Below are positions 42,386 to 52,062 of a DNA stretch of 64,000 nt, in pieces. Both the position numbers and the translations under genes were made by a program. This DNA comes from a bacterium. Its GTDB lineage: Bacteria > Bdellovibrionota_G > JALEGL01. Position 1 is the stretch's first letter. Every line of letters begins with the position of its first letter. The stretch spans positions 1-64,000 of the forward strand of contig JALEGL010000009.1 in NCBI GenBank assembly GCA_022763185.1. The letters run 5' to 3'. The notes beneath the pieces were generated by a model. That model ran no database searches. It was not told where the DNA came from and saw only the letters and a list, made by a program, of their open reading frames with translations.

Positions 42386-43639
42386 TTATTTACTACTGGC
42401 TTTTTCTAACAAAAAATCAATGGTTTTTTCCCAAACCATATCAAACCTTACCGAGTCCAAACGATGGGTTTTTTCATAATAGGCCTTGAGTTCTGCTGTA
42501 GGGACTTTAGACTGCTTGGCCAGGTCTGCTATTTTATCATTAAAAGCCTTATCATCTACCGTAATATCTTCAGCTTTAGCAATGGCTTCAATCAACAATT
42601 GATCATGCACACGCTTTTCTGCATCGGGCTTAAGTTCATTGATGATTTGTTCTTGCGTATAATCTTCTGGAAATGCCGGTACGCCACTGTAACGCATTTG
42701 ATTTTGAATGTTTTCCAGCATAAATTGAATTTCATTGGAGACCAAAGTAGGCGGCACCTCTACAGGATTGTTTTTGCGTAAGGTTTCTAGCAAACCATCT
42801 ACTTTTTTATGCTTGCTGCGTTTTTGCGCCTCTTCAATTAAATCTTCTTTAAGCTTGTCTTTTAGCTCTGCCAAAGTTTTAAACTGACCCAAAGACTTGG
42901 CTAAATCATCATTGACTTCTGGCAAGACTTTTTCTTTGATTTCATCCAAATGCACACGCATGTTGAGGTCTTTGTTGTTCTTTTTGTCATGAAAAGTCAC
43001 TGCTTCAGACTGCCCAACCGTCATTTTTAATAGCGCGTTATCCAAAACCTCTTGACCGCCTTTGGCGCCCACTTCATAAATACGCTCCTGAGCTTTGTTT
43101 TCTTCTCCTGGTGTTGCTAGCAAAGATTCAATACGAATCGCCGCAAAGTCACCTTTTTTAGGCGTAAGAGCTTTTTCTTTTTTCTGTAGGACAGCCTGAG
43201 ATTGACGGATATGATCTAGAGCTTGCTCTATTTCTTTGTCTCCCACTTCTACTTTTTCTTCTTTAACTTTGATTCCGGTATATTTTTTAGGTTTAAGCTC
43301 TGGCTTAACCTCAATGATGGCATGGTACGAGAAGCCTTTTTTTTCGTCTCTGTTGGGCTCAGAAATATTTTTGACATTGATGGCGTTTAAGTTTTCTTTT
43401 TCAATCACTTCAGCCACGGAACTGCGCACCAAATCTTGATATACCTGCGCTTCTACCGATGGACCGTATTTTTTCTCTAAAATGGCTCTAGGGGCTTTGC
43501 CTTTACGAAAGCCGGGAATGTTTGCCTGATTTTTTAAGCCTTTGTAAGCTTTATCAATTTCTTCAACGACCTGCGCTTCAGGTATTTCTACGATAACTTT
43601 TTTTTCAAAACTTGATTGATTTTCTACTTTAACATTCAT
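42386..43639 (-). CDS. tig: Trigger factor
   Basis: 417 residues, ribosome-bound chaperone. N-terminal ribosome-binding domain (FEKKVIVEIPEAQVVEEIDKAYKGLKNQANIPGFRKGKAPRAILEKKYG, with the GFRKGKAP signature), a PPIase-like middle region (FAAIRIESLLATPGEENKAQ, less conserved) and the helical C-terminal domain. ATG 43639 is chosen over 43651 because GTGGAGCATAAC lies at the right distance. Order tig, unknown, clpP, clpX, lon on one strand resembles the usual tig-clpPX-lon group. Confidence 0.96.
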   Translation of the reverse strand: MNVKVENQSSFEKKVIVEIPEAQVVEEIDKAYKGLKNQANIPGFRKGKAPRAILEKKYGPSVEAQVYQDLVRSSVAEVIEKENLNAINVKNISEPNRDEKKGFSYHAIIEVKPELKPKKYTGIKVKEEKVEVGDKEIEQALDHIRQSQAVLQKKEKALTPKKGDFAAIRIESLLATPGEENKAQERIYEVGAKGGQEVLDNALLKMTVGQSEAVTFHDKKNNKDLNMRVHLDEIKEKVLPEVNDDLAKSLGQFKTLAELKDKLKEDLIEEAQKRSKHKKVDGLLETLRKNNPVEVPPTLVSNEIQFMLENIQNQMRYSGVPAFPEDYTQEQIINELKPDAEKRVHDQLLIEAIAKAEDITVDDKAFNDKIADLAKQSKVPTAELKAYYEKTHRLDSVRFDMVWEKTIDFLLEKASSK

Positions 43640-43985
43640 GTTATGCTCCACAGTGATTTAAATATATTTATTTTGCTAAATATCTGGCGGTTTACCTTAG
43701 TCCTGGCTTGGACGCAAGTTCAAAAAGATACTTTCACTGATTGAAGGGCGATGTTCTAACGGCTTATTGTATGTTGAAACAACCCATGCATGCACCTTAT
43801 TCCTGACTTTACACATACTCAAAAATGACTTTCTTAGTGGACAAAATGTTTTTAAAGCTAGAACTGAACAAATTTAAATTTGAATACGCCAACACTATAC
43901 CTAAGCCTGAACATTATCTTACGCATTTATTTTTTCACTGACTTGCATGTGCGTGGATACACCCTAACCATGGGGAAATTGTGTT
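43640..43985. other. 346-bp gap between tig and a protease gene, no clear gene
   Basis: It holds the tig upstream region and, on the plus strand, a 38-codon open frame (43825-43941, FLVDKMFLKLELNKFKFEYANTIPKPEHYLTHLFF) that lacks a good ribosome site. It might be an N-terminal fragment of a lost gene. Nothing else is convincing. Confidence 0.3.
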
Positions 43986-44795
43986 TTATGGGTTTAAAAT
44001 TTTAACCAAATCTTTTGGAAACGGACGCATGCTGGCTTTGCCAATGGTTTTTCCGCGTCCCACCACCGTAATAAAAGAGGTATACTGGCCCATCAACCCA
44101 CCGTTGATGTCAAACACCGGCCCACCGCTGGCACCAGGCAAGAAAAAGGCTCCGCCTTCCAAGTCTAGCACCACTTTTCTACCCCCTTCTTTATGAGATA
44201 CTTTTGCCAATAAAACCAAGGGGTCTAATCTTTGGCCGGGATAGGCTCGGGTATGCACCACCTGTCCACTTTTGTCTTTGCCATAACTTTGCGGATATCC
44301 CAACACTACCGCCATAGACTTGGCTTTAATAGACTTACTCAATTCAACTGCATACTGCGGGTGAAAACCACCACCTTCAACCTGCAAAATGGCCCAATCT
44401 GTGTTTTTCTGCCGGTTGTAGTCCATTTTTAATAAGTAGGCTTTACGCTCACTGCCCTTGGGCCCTAAAACCTTGATGGCTTTCTTCTTGTCCATCCCCA
44501 AAAAATTATGTCCGGAAGAGAGTAAAAGCATGCCATTGGCCACGATTACTGCTCCGCCCATCGCCACCAGGCTTTTTCCATTTTCATTTTTGGGAACTTC
44601 TATCTGCACGCAACTGCTGGAATAGCGCTTTAAAAGGTCTTTGATTTGCTCTCCTTGCTCTGATGCTTGCAAATATTCCTCAACCAGCGTTTGACCCTGC
44701 ATGAAATAGTCTTGTAAACTGTAGACATAGTTTTTAGCGTAAGACTGACGAAAAAACAAACATAAAATAACAAATATTGCTTTATAAGTGTTCAT
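43986..44795 (-). CDS. Secreted trypsin-like serine protease
   Basis: 269 residues from ATG 44795 with a signal-like N-terminus (YKAIFVILCLFFRQSYA). The catalytic triad is complete: H96 (SSGHNFLG), D133 (NTDWAILQ) and S223 (GASGGPVFD). The triad order and spacing fit the S1/DegP-like chymotrypsin fold, with no PDZ domain, so it is a compact periplasmic or secreted protease. It is divergent from the VWA gene at 44992. Confidence 0.85.
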   Translation of the reverse strand: MNTYKAIFVILCLFFRQSYAKNYVYSLQDYFMQGQTLVEEYLQASEQGEQIKDLLKRYSSSCVQIEVPKNENGKSLVAMGGAVIVANGMLLLSSGHNFLGMDKKKAIKVLGPKGSERKAYLLKMDYNRQKNTDWAILQVEGGGFHPQYAVELSKSIKAKSMAVVLGYPQSYGKDKSGQVVHTRAYPGQRLDPLVLLAKVSHKEGGRKVVLDLEGGAFFLPGASGGPVFDINGGLMGQYTSFITVVGRGKTIGKASMRPFPKDLVKILNP

Positions 44796-44991
44796 ATTTG
44801 TTAAATTTAAACGCATATTTACAATTATTGCACCTATTGTTGTTTTTTACAATAATTATAGCCTTTACAAACATTACTTTTTTACAGCTCATAGCAACTT
44901 CAGTTTACAGTTTGATAGAAGCGCGCCTCTGAAATGCCTTGTTTTATGCATTTTTTTTTGGCATATGTATTGCTGTTTTAAGGGGAAGCTT

Positions 44992-46281
44992 ATGAAAAAT
45001 TTTATTCACTTATTAATCCTTAGTTCAATGGTTTTTTTTAGCACCTCTATTGTTGCGCAAACTTCAAGCAACGAATGCGCCCACGAAGTTATTTTTGTTA
45101 TCGATGTTTCACATAGCATCTGTAGCTACAGCAATGCTCACCTTGAGTGGAACTCTGTCGTCAATCAACTCCAAACCTTCATCGCCTCTATGACAGGAGA
45201 TTTAAAAGTTGGTATTTTGTTAATGGGAACAGAAGAAGATGAAGACAAGTTATTTTATATCCACGCAAACAACGCTCAACATCAAATTAACCAGCTATGG
45301 TCTAAAGCAAAAAATATTTGCAATGTTCGCAGAGGCAGCAGTCGCACAGGTTTAAAAGGTAAGATTGACCTGGCTTTGGATATTTTTAACACCACAACTA
45401 CATCTGGAGTTACCCAACACCTGGTTATTGTCAGCGATGGCCACATAGAAGACGACAACCCTGAATACGATGAAAACCCCGGACCTCATTGGTCTTGGTT
45501 AAACTACGCTAAACTGTTCGAAGAATCAGATTACCGCGTCTACTCTATATTGATCAACCCAGAAAGTTCATCAGAAAAAACTCGCTCTACAATTGCCAGA
45601 AGACAAAATGAAACCGGCGAACTGTTTTTCTGGGAATACCTCAATGACTACAAAAAAGAAAATCCAAAGCTTGATTTATCAGAGGTCAGCTTTGATACGG
45701 TTATTGAATATGTTAGCACCAGAAACATTCCTACCAGCAAAAATCCTCAAGCTTATACGCCACCCATACTACCTACGCTTAAATGGCATCAAAACCTTGT
45801 CAAGTATAACATGCTAGAAGAATTCGAAGCCATTAGAGAGTCCGTCATTGAACTGAGCCCTTTGTGGGAGTTGCACAAGCACCGTAACAACGACAACACT
45901 ATTTTTGATTTCCTTCAAGAAGTATCGAGAGAGTTTCAAGACAAAGGCTACTTTCATATCATCAACCTATTTTTCCATGATTATGGCCGCAAAGCATATG
46001 GCCATGAAGAACTCGAACAACAACTGAAAACAAAATTTATGGCTCTTGCACAAAAAAACAACTCCTTACGCAAAAACTTAGCCAAAGCTATGATTGATGA
46101 CCCTGACAATGCGTATAAATTTACCAGACTTGATCCAAGAGGATATCTTAAAGCCTTTGCCAGCTACAGAACCGATTTACGACAAAGAAAATTGATGTAT
46201 GATTTTAAAAAATCTACGCATGCACGCGCTTTTGAACAGGACCTTAACACCCAGTTGAATTGCATTATCATCAAACCTTAG
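44992..46281 (+). CDS. Secreted von Willebrand factor A domain protein
   Basis: 429 residues from ATG 44992 with a strong site (AAGGGGAAGCTT) and signal peptide KNFIHLLILSSMVFFSTSIVAQ. A VWA domain occupies about residues 30-230: the MIDAS motif starts at D38 (VIDVSHSI, D-x-S-x-S), a conserved threonine is in SSRTGLKGK, and an aspartate in HLVIVSDGHIED. The C-terminal half is helical and unrecognised. MIDAS domains bind protein partners through a divalent metal. It is divergent from a secreted protease gene 196 bp away. Confidence 0.85.
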   Translation: MKNFIHLLILSSMVFFSTSIVAQTSSNECAHEVIFVIDVSHSICSYSNAHLEWNSVVNQLQTFIASMTGDLKVGILLMGTEEDEDKLFYIHANNAQHQINQLWSKAKNICNVRRGSSRTGLKGKIDLALDIFNTTTTSGVTQHLVIVSDGHIEDDNPEYDENPGPHWSWLNYAKLFEESDYRVYSILINPESSSEKTRSTIARRQNETGELFFWEYLNDYKKENPKLDLSEVSFDTVIEYVSTRNIPTSKNPQAYTPPILPTLKWHQNLVKYNMLEEFEAIRESVIELSPLWELHKHRNNDNTIFDFLQEVSREFQDKGYFHIINLFFHDYGRKAYGHEELEQQLKTKFMALAQKNNSLRKNLAKAMIDDPDNAYKFTRLDPRGYLKAFASYRTDLRQRKLMYDFKKSTHARAFEQDLNTQLNCIIIKP

Positions 46282-46304
46282 AAAAATTTTAATCGCTTAT
46301 TTCG

Positions 46305-47192
46305 TCATACAAGAGCGCGTTTTATTTTTAGACGTTGTCCGTTACTTTCACCCAAGGCAAACAGCTTGCCTAGATCATCGTACAGAGCATATTCACCTTC
46401 TTGCGTTGTACTAGATAAAAACTGACCTTGCAAAAGACTACTTTTCTCTGCCTCAGTGAACTTTTCCAAACTGGGCATGGCCTGCATCACTTGCTCCATA
46501 GGCAACATGGCTTTATTGACTTGCTCTTGAGAAAAATTTAAAAAGTCTTCTAAACCAATGGCTTGATTGAGGGTAAATTCGCCACTTTGTAGACGATGAA
46601 TGTTTTTTGCATGCGCTCCAACCTTAAGAGCACTGCCAATATCCCGAGCCAAAGCCCGCATGTATGTGCCCTTGCTGCAGTGAACTTGAATTTTTAAAAT
46701 AGGATGCTTAAAATTAATGATTTTTAAATCATAGATATGAACTGGCCTTGATTTACGTTCAATCTCTATACCCTTTCTTGCATATTCATAGAGCTTTTTT
46801 CCCTTGTGCTTGATGGCGCTAAAATCTGGAGGGGTTTGCGCAAACTCTCCTTTAAACAGTTCACACACTTTTTTAACAGCCTTTAACTCAACACTCTGTT
46901 TTGAAGAAAATACAAGCTCACCTTCATCATCATCGGTGCTGGTTTGCTGACCCAGAAACACATCTAAATTATAAACTTTTTCATCTCTCATCAAGTAAGA
47001 GCTGATTTTGGTAGCTTGCCCCACACATACGATTAAAAGCCCCGTGGCCGCTGGATCAAGCGTGCCCGCATGCCCAATTTTTATGGCTTTGTAGTTAAGT
47101 GCATATAGCTCAGACAGATGCCTGCGCATTTTTTTAAGAACACCGAAGGAGGAAATGCCCTGAGGTTTATTGATAAAAAAAACGCCATTCAT
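46305..47192 (-). CDS. truB: tRNA pseudouridine(55) synthase
   Basis: 295 residues. N-terminal NGVFFINKPQGISSFGVLKKM, catalytic aspartate D46 in GHAGTLDPAATG, then KVYNLDVFLGQQTSTDDDEGE, FSAIKHKGKKLYEYARKG and the YMRALARDIGSALKVGAHAKNIHRLQSGEF segment. It makes pseudouridine 55 in the T loop of tRNA. It follows rbfA by 17 bp in the nusA-infB-rbfA-truB group. Confidence 0.96.
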   Translation of the reverse strand: MNGVFFINKPQGISSFGVLKKMRRHLSELYALNYKAIKIGHAGTLDPAATGLLIVCVGQATKISSYLMRDEKVYNLDVFLGQQTSTDDDEGELVFSSKQSVELKAVKKVCELFKGEFAQTPPDFSAIKHKGKKLYEYARKGIEIERKSRPVHIYDLKIINFKHPILKIQVHCSKGTYMRALARDIGSALKVGAHAKNIHRLQSGEFTLNQAIGLEDFLNFSQEQVNKAMLPMEQVMQAMPSLEKFTEAEKSSLLQGQFLSSTTQEGEYALYDDLGKLFALGESNGQRLKIKRALV

Positions 47193-47209
47193 ATCAAATA
47201 GCCCAATAA

Positions 47210-47563
47210 TTATTCGTCTTCTTTTATTTTCTCAAGCAAGGCTTCTATTTTTGAACCTTCATCCAAGGAATTATCAAATATAAAGCGTATATTAGGGGAA
47301 TAACGGGTTTGCATTTCTTTGGCCAAGGTTTTTTGTACTTTAGGAAGCACTTTAATTAAAGCCAAGCGTGCTTTATCTTCATCAAAACCCGGCAAGACCC
47401 GATAAAATAGTTTTGCGTGCTTAAAATCAGGAGAAATATCAGCCGCTGTAATGTTAACCCCACTTAAGCTATCTTCGTGCATAAAGTCTAACAAAGCCGC
47501 AGATACAATTTGCCTGATTTGATCATTCATCCGATCAACGCGTTTATAAGGCGTATTCTTCAT
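47210..47563 (-). CDS. rbfA: Ribosome-binding factor A
   Basis: 117 residues: an N-terminal helix with RMNDQIRQIVSAALL, strands with VNITAADISPDFKHAKLFYRVLPGF, and the KALAKEMQTRYSPNIRFIFDNSLDEGSKIEALLEKI end, all typical. It helps 16S rRNA 5' helix maturation in the 30S subunit. It lies between infB (243 bp upstream, with a REP-like hairpin in the gap) and truB. Confidence 0.93.
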   Translation of the reverse strand: MKNTPYKRVDRMNDQIRQIVSAALLDFMHEDSLSGVNITAADISPDFKHAKLFYRVLPGFDEDKARLALIKVLPKVQKTLAKEMQTRYSPNIRFIFDNSLDEGSKIEALLEKIKEDE

Positions 47564-47583
47564 TCCGCTTCACTCCTCTGTTT

Positions 47584-47606
47584 CAAAAGGTACGGCCTAC
47601 CTTTTT
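47584..47606. repeat. REP-like palindrome, copy 2
   Basis: AAAAGGTA/TACCTTTT with loop CGGCC on the plus strand; on the minus strand it is the same 21-22 base core as 854-878. It lies in the infB-rbfA gap, where a dissociated ylxP-type gene is often found in other genomes; none is present here. No U-tract. Confidence 0.6.
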
Positions 47607-47806
47607 GTTTGGCATCTTTTTGACGTAAGATCCAAACTGGATAAGATCCTCAGGTTTTTGCCAATTTTTCAACTCAATGTTTTATTATCCCAGCATAATT
47701 TTTAAATAGCTAAAACAACTTTCTCATCAATTGTTTTTTATTGAATATGAAGGCCTTGAGAGCAAAGCCCGATCAGCTGAATATTCATAAAAAACAATGG
47801 TCGCCT

Positions 47807-50209
47807 CTACTCCAACTCTGCAGCAACTTCTTCAACTTCAAAGGCTTCAATCACATCATCCACTTTAATGTCATTGTAGTTCACAATGGACATACCGCAT
47901 TCCATGCCTTCACGCACTTCTTTGGCGTCGTCTTTAAAGCGTTTCAATGAACTCAATTCACCGGTATAAATTGGGACATTTTCACGGATTAACCTTACTT
48001 TAGATGAGCGCATCACTTTACCATCGGTGACCATACACCCAGCAATGGTGCCTTGTTTTGGAATGGTAAAAATTTGTCTGACTTGGGCATGACCCAAAAC
48101 TTTTTCCACTTCTTTGGGCGCCAACAATCCAGCCATGGCTCCTGTAATATCCTCAAGCAATTCATAAATAATATCATAGACACGTAAATCAACGTTTTCT
48201 TGCTCTGCTAACTTTCTAACGCTGCCTGTGGGACGTGTATGAAAAGCTATAACCACAGCACCAGAAGCACTGGCTAACATGATATCATTATCTGACACAC
48301 CACCCACAGCACCGTGGATTACCTTGACGCTGACTTTTTGAGTGGATAAATCTTCTAGTTTTTTAGTAAGAACCTCTACAGAACCTGCGGTATCGGCCTT
48401 CACCACAACTTTAAGCTCTTTAACATCACCCAAAGCAATTTTTTGATACAAGTCATCCAAAGATACTTTACTGGTTTTTGCCAGTTCTTTTTGTCGTTCT
48501 TGGTTATGTTTTAATTGGGTAATTTGCTTGGCTTTCTTTTCATCCGGAACAATAGAGAAAGCATCTCCAGCAGAAGCTACACCTGAAAGACCCATAAGCT
48601 CAACTGCACCTGAAGGAGGAATTTCCTTAACGCGCATGCCTTTATCATCGCGCATGGCTCGCACACGACCATAATGCGTGCCTGCTACAATGGTATCCCC
48701 TTCTCTTAAAGTTCCATCTTGAACCAACAGTGTAGAAACCACACCTTTTTGCTTATCCAAGCTGGCCTCAACCACCACGCCTCTGGCAGGACGATCTGGG
48801 TTGGCTTTTAATTCTAAAATATCCGATTGCAAGGCCACAAACTCTAAAAGCTCATTAATGCCTTTGCCCGTCTTTGCTGAAACAGGGACATAGATTGTAT
48901 CTCCGCCCCACTCTTCAGGAACCATGCTAAACTCTGTCAGCTCGTTTTTAATTTTATCAATATCTACGCCTGGTTTATCTACCTTGTTAACTGCAACAAT
49001 AATAGGAACCTCTGCGCTTTGCGCATGGTTGATGGCTTCTTTGGTTTGAGGCATCACACCATCATCACCAGCAACAACCAAAATAACAATATCTGTTACC
49101 CTTGCTCCACGAGCACGCATAGAGGTAAAGGCTTCGTGACCGGGTGTATCAATAAAGGTAACCTGCTTACCACTATCTAATTTAACTGAGTAAGCTCCAA
49201 TATGCTGAGTAATTCCGCCGGCTTCACCTGCAGCAACATCAGCTTTACGAATTTTATCCAATAAAGAAGTCTTACCATGGTCAACGTGCCCCATCACCGT
49301 GACAACCGGAGGTCTAAGCTGCATGTCTTCTGGCTTAGACTCTAAAGCTTTTTCATGCTGCTCCAATAAATCTTCAGCATCAACTTTGATGTTCTCAACT
49401 TCATAACCAAACTCACCGGCCACGAGGGTTGCTGTATCAGAATCAATGTTTTGGTTGATGGTGACCATCATCCCCATGCCCATCAACTTACCAATCACAT
49501 CTCCTGCCTTGACACTCATTTTTTTGGCCAATTCAGCTACGGAAATAACATCCTCCATACGAATAATTCGCTTAGCCGCTTTGGGCACCGTAATCTCTGT
49601 TTTCTTACCCTCTCCAGGTGCGGGTTTGCGGCGCTTTTTATTGCGCATGTTTTTAGGATTGTAAATATCTCTGATTTCAATAATATCTTTTCTACGCCCT
49701 GTACCCGTTGATGGACTTGGCTTGTAGTCTTTTGGCGCAGGCTTGACTATTCTTAAACCACCTTCTGGCTTGTTGATATCTTGCGCAATACGAATTCTGG
49801 AATAACCGCTTTTATCATTAGATTCTTGCTTTTCTTCAGCCTTGGCTTTTTCTTGCGCAGGAGTAGCCGCGTCATTGCTCTCAACTTTAGGTTCAACTTT
49901 AGGTTTTGCTACTTTCTTCAGGCCACGCGGCATAGCTTTAGCTTTTGAAGCAGCTTTACGCTTAATTGACTCACTGATCTCAACGCCATTGTTGCCATCT
50001 TGCTCAACACTTTGTTCTACTTGTTCCTCAGATGACTCAGAAGATACCTCTTGACCAGCAGCCTGTTCTTCTTGGGCAGATGCTTCTGCTTTTTCCTGAC
50101 TTTCTTCAGCCTCTGGACTTGGCGCAGACGATTTTCTGCGTCGAATCACTCTTCGTGTTACCCGCTTTTCTGTCAGTGCTTTTTTCTCTTCTGTATTTTC
50201 TTTATCCAC
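47807..50209 (-). CDS. infB: Translation initiation factor IF-2
   Basis: 800 residues. The first ~290 residues are low-complexity and alanine/lysine/glutamate-rich (RRVIRRRKSSAPSPEAEESQEKAEASAQ) and carry the IF2 N-terminal helical domain (VISVAELAKKMSVKAGDVIGKLMGMGMMVTINQ). Then come the GTPase (VVTVMGHVDHGKTSLLDKIR, DTPGHEAF, NKVDK) and C-terminal domains to EVEEVAAELE. It places initiator tRNA on the ribosome. It lies 40 bp behind nusA with no ylxR between. Confidence 0.98.
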   Translation of the reverse strand: MDKENTEEKKALTEKRVTRRVIRRRKSSAPSPEAEESQEKAEASAQEEQAAGQEVSSESSEEQVEQSVEQDGNNGVEISESIKRKAASKAKAMPRGLKKVAKPKVEPKVESNDAATPAQEKAKAEEKQESNDKSGYSRIRIAQDINKPEGGLRIVKPAPKDYKPSPSTGTGRRKDIIEIRDIYNPKNMRNKKRRKPAPGEGKKTEITVPKAAKRIIRMEDVISVAELAKKMSVKAGDVIGKLMGMGMMVTINQNIDSDTATLVAGEFGYEVENIKVDAEDLLEQHEKALESKPEDMQLRPPVVTVMGHVDHGKTSLLDKIRKADVAAGEAGGITQHIGAYSVKLDSGKQVTFIDTPGHEAFTSMRARGARVTDIVILVVAGDDGVMPQTKEAINHAQSAEVPIIVAVNKVDKPGVDIDKIKNELTEFSMVPEEWGGDTIYVPVSAKTGKGINELLEFVALQSDILELKANPDRPARGVVVEASLDKQKGVVSTLLVQDGTLREGDTIVAGTHYGRVRAMRDDKGMRVKEIPPSGAVELMGLSGVASAGDAFSIVPDEKKAKQITQLKHNQERQKELAKTSKVSLDDLYQKIALGDVKELKVVVKADTAGSVEVLTKKLEDLSTQKVSVKVIHGAVGGVSDNDIMLASASGAVVIAFHTRPTGSVRKLAEQENVDLRVYDIIYELLEDITGAMAGLLAPKEVEKVLGHAQVRQIFTIPKQGTIAGCMVTDGKVMRSSKVRLIRENVPIYTGELSSLKRFKDDAKEVREGMECGMSIVNYNDIKVDDVIEAFEVEEVAAELE

Positions 50210-50249
50210 GTTAACTCTCTTTAAGTTTGATACAACAAAACCTTCATCG

Positions 50250-51602
50250 TTAGGCCTGATCTACCACCTGTCCTTGATTATCTTCAAGCTCTGTTTCTTG
50301 TTCTACTATCTCTGGCTGATCTTGCAAGTTTTCATCACTTTGTGCTTGTGATACACTTTGATTTTCTTCAGATGCCAGCCATTGTTTGGCAAAGCCTTGC
50401 AAGGCTTCTACCTTTTCCAAATCCAAGCCCGTTGCCGTAGCAATTTTCTCTGATTCGTTTTCCACCAAAGCTTCTGGGGTGGTAACACCCTGGCCATACA
50501 ACAACTCTGACATGGTTTCACTGATGCCTTCAATCGAAGACAAACGATTTTTATCCTGATCAGCCATCTCTTTCATTTTGGTTTCACTGTGGATATCCAC
50601 ATGCCAGCCAGTCAACTTGGTTGCCAAACGAACATTTTGTCCTTTTTTACCAATGGCTAAGGACAATTGGTCATCGGCAACCACCAAGTCCAAACGTTGG
50701 TTGGCTTCATCCAAAACTACTCTACTGACTTCAGCAGGTGCAATAGCATTACAAATAAACTGAGCCATATCCAGATTGTAGGCGACAATGTCAATCTTTT
50801 CTCCCCGCAACTCTTGAACCACAGCTTGTACTCTTGACCCTTTCATCCCTACGCAGGCGCCTACAGGATCAACATCTGAATCCTTTGAATAAACTGCTAT
50901 TTTACCTCTTATGCCAGGCTCACGCGCTGCTGACTTGATACTTACAATACCCTCATAAATTTCAGGCACTTCGTTTTCAAACAGCTTTATCAACAAACCT
51001 TCGTGCGCTCTTGAAATAATAATTTCAGTACCTCGAGGTGTTTTGCGAATATCCATAACATAGCCTTGAATTCTATCGCCGGGTCTAAAAATTTCTTTGG
51101 GCACTTGTTGTGATTGCGGCAACAAGGCTTCAGCTCTACCTAAGTCAATAATGATATTGCCCCGCTCAAAACGACGAACAATGCCCGTAATTAAAGAACC
51201 CACTCTATCTTTATACTCTTCATAGATAATATCAGTTTCAGCATCGCGAATTTTTTGAATAATCACCTGCTTGGCCGTTTGCGCTGCAATTCTTCCCAGC
51301 TCTTCTGAATTCATTTTTAAACCAATGCTATCGCCTAATTCACATTCAGGGTCATGCAGCTTGGCTTCATCAAAGGTAATTTCATTGTTTTCATCTTCAA
51401 CATGCTCCACCACATTTTTAAATTCAAACAACTCAATTTCTTCTTCTTGCTCATTAAAATGCGCTTCAATATCTTTTTCCGCACCAAACTTTTTTTTGGC
51501 TGCTGTTAAAAATGCACTCTGCACAGCCTCAATAATTAAATTTTTATCAATACCTTTGTCTTTGGCCAGTTGCTCAATTTCGCGATTCAGTCCTTTAAAC
51601 AT
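50250..51602 (-). CDS. nusA: Transcription termination/antitermination protein NusA
   Basis: 450 residues from ATG 51602: the [20 protein letters not shown] start has a GAGGAAAC site at a good distance, while the open frame to 51656 runs into the leader hairpins. NusA N-terminal domain, S1 domain ([23 protein letters not shown]), two KH domains ([41 protein letters not shown]) and a C-terminal helix-hairpin-helix region ([15 protein letters not shown]), then a glutamine/acid-rich tail. It binds RNA polymerase and regulates pausing. rimP, usually upstream, is missing. Confidence 0.97.
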   Translation of the reverse strand: MFKGLNREIEQLAKDKGIDKNLIIEAVQSAFLTAAKKKFGAEKDIEAHFNEQEEEIELFEFKNVVEHVEDENNEITFDEAKLHDPECELGDSIGLKMNSEELGRIAAQTAKQVIIQKIRDAETDIIYEEYKDRVGSLITGIVRRFERGNIIIDLGRAEALLPQSQQVPKEIFRPGDRIQGYVMDIRKTPRGTEIIISRAHEGLLIKLFENEVPEIYEGIVSIKSAAREPGIRGKIAVYSKDSDVDPVGACVGMKGSRVQAVVQELRGEKIDIVAYNLDMAQFICNAIAPAEVSRVVLDEANQRLDLVVADDQLSLAIGKKGQNVRLATKLTGWHVDIHSETKMKEMADQDKNRLSSIEGISETMSELLYGQGVTTPEALVENESEKIATATGLDLEKVEALQGFAKQWLASEENQSVSQAQSDENLQDQPEIVEQETELEDNQGQVVDQA

Positions 51603-51629
51603 TGTTGTTTCCTCATTTCTGTTTTTATT

Positions 51630-51713
51630 GGGAAAATCCCTTTCCCTCTTGCCCAAGACGCGTTCATGGACAAGCTATAAACGTATACGTGTGAAGAACA
51701 AGGCCTAGCCTTG
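51630..51713 (-). promoter_or_regulatory. Structured nusA leader, same architecture as the clpX leader
   Basis: Minus strand 5' to 3': hairpin CAAGG-CTAGG-CCTTG (51713-51699), 24 bases with ACGTATACGT, stem CTTGTCC/GGGCAAG (51674-51668 with 51654-51648, one G-U pair) around a 13-base loop containing GCGT, 1 base, then GGGAAA/TTTCCC (51646-51630), followed by the ribosome site GAGGAAA. The clpX leader has the same elements at the same spacing with different base pairs. Confidence 0.55.
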
Positions 51714-51829
51714 CGATAATGGTTTAATGCAGTCTAAGTTACACGCTTGGCAACAGTTGCATAGTCAAAGAACACAGATTGGTTGTCTTCAACTAAAAAC
51801 ACTAAACCCTTACCCCACGTACTTGGGAT

Positions 51830-51853
51830 AAAAAAAATAGGCCTCACGGCCCA
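51830..51853 (-). terminator. Possible attenuator upstream of nusA
   Basis: On the minus strand GGGCC-GTGA-GGCC is followed by TATTTTTTTTA. The stem is short (4-5 bp) but all G-C with a strong U-run. A TTGCAT-N18-TATAAG promoter lies only about 15-40 bp upstream, so if real it would act in the nusA leader itself or end a very short RNA. Confidence 0.35.
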
Positions 51854-51902
51854 TTCGTTTACCCTTATAAACGTTTGTTGGGTTAAAATGCAAGGGAAAT
51901 CA

Positions 51903-51931
51903 TTGACTTTTTTTCATTGTTTCCTTACTCT
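51903..51931 (+). promoter_or_regulatory. Predicted promoter of pal
   Basis: TTGACT (51903-51908), 17-bp spacer, TACTCT (51926-51931), giving an mRNA leader of about 125 nt that includes two perfect hairpins. Confidence 0.45.
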
Positions 51932-51988
51932 TTGGTTTAAACATCTTAGCCCATTTCTAGTGTTATGGGTTTTTTTAACATCCTCATT

Positions 51989-52048
51989 CAGCATACACTC
52001 ATTAAGTATGCTGCGTGAGACTACATTATTCAAGTAGAAGCTTGAATA
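51989..52048 (+). promoter_or_regulatory. Two hairpins in the pal mRNA leader
   Basis: CAGCATAC/GTATGCTG (51989-51996 with 52006-52013) and TATTCAAG/CTTGAATA (52027-52034 with 52041-52048), both 8 bp and perfect. The second ends 4 bases before the ribosome site AGGGAGGA. They may stabilise the 5' end of an abundant mRNA or modulate initiation. Confidence 0.5.
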
Positions 52049-52062
52049 ACAAGGGAGGATTC

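Noticed and set aside
47741-47950. Short plus-strand frame over the infB 3' end
   Set aside because: Antisense to infB, no ribosome site, composition of a shadow frame.
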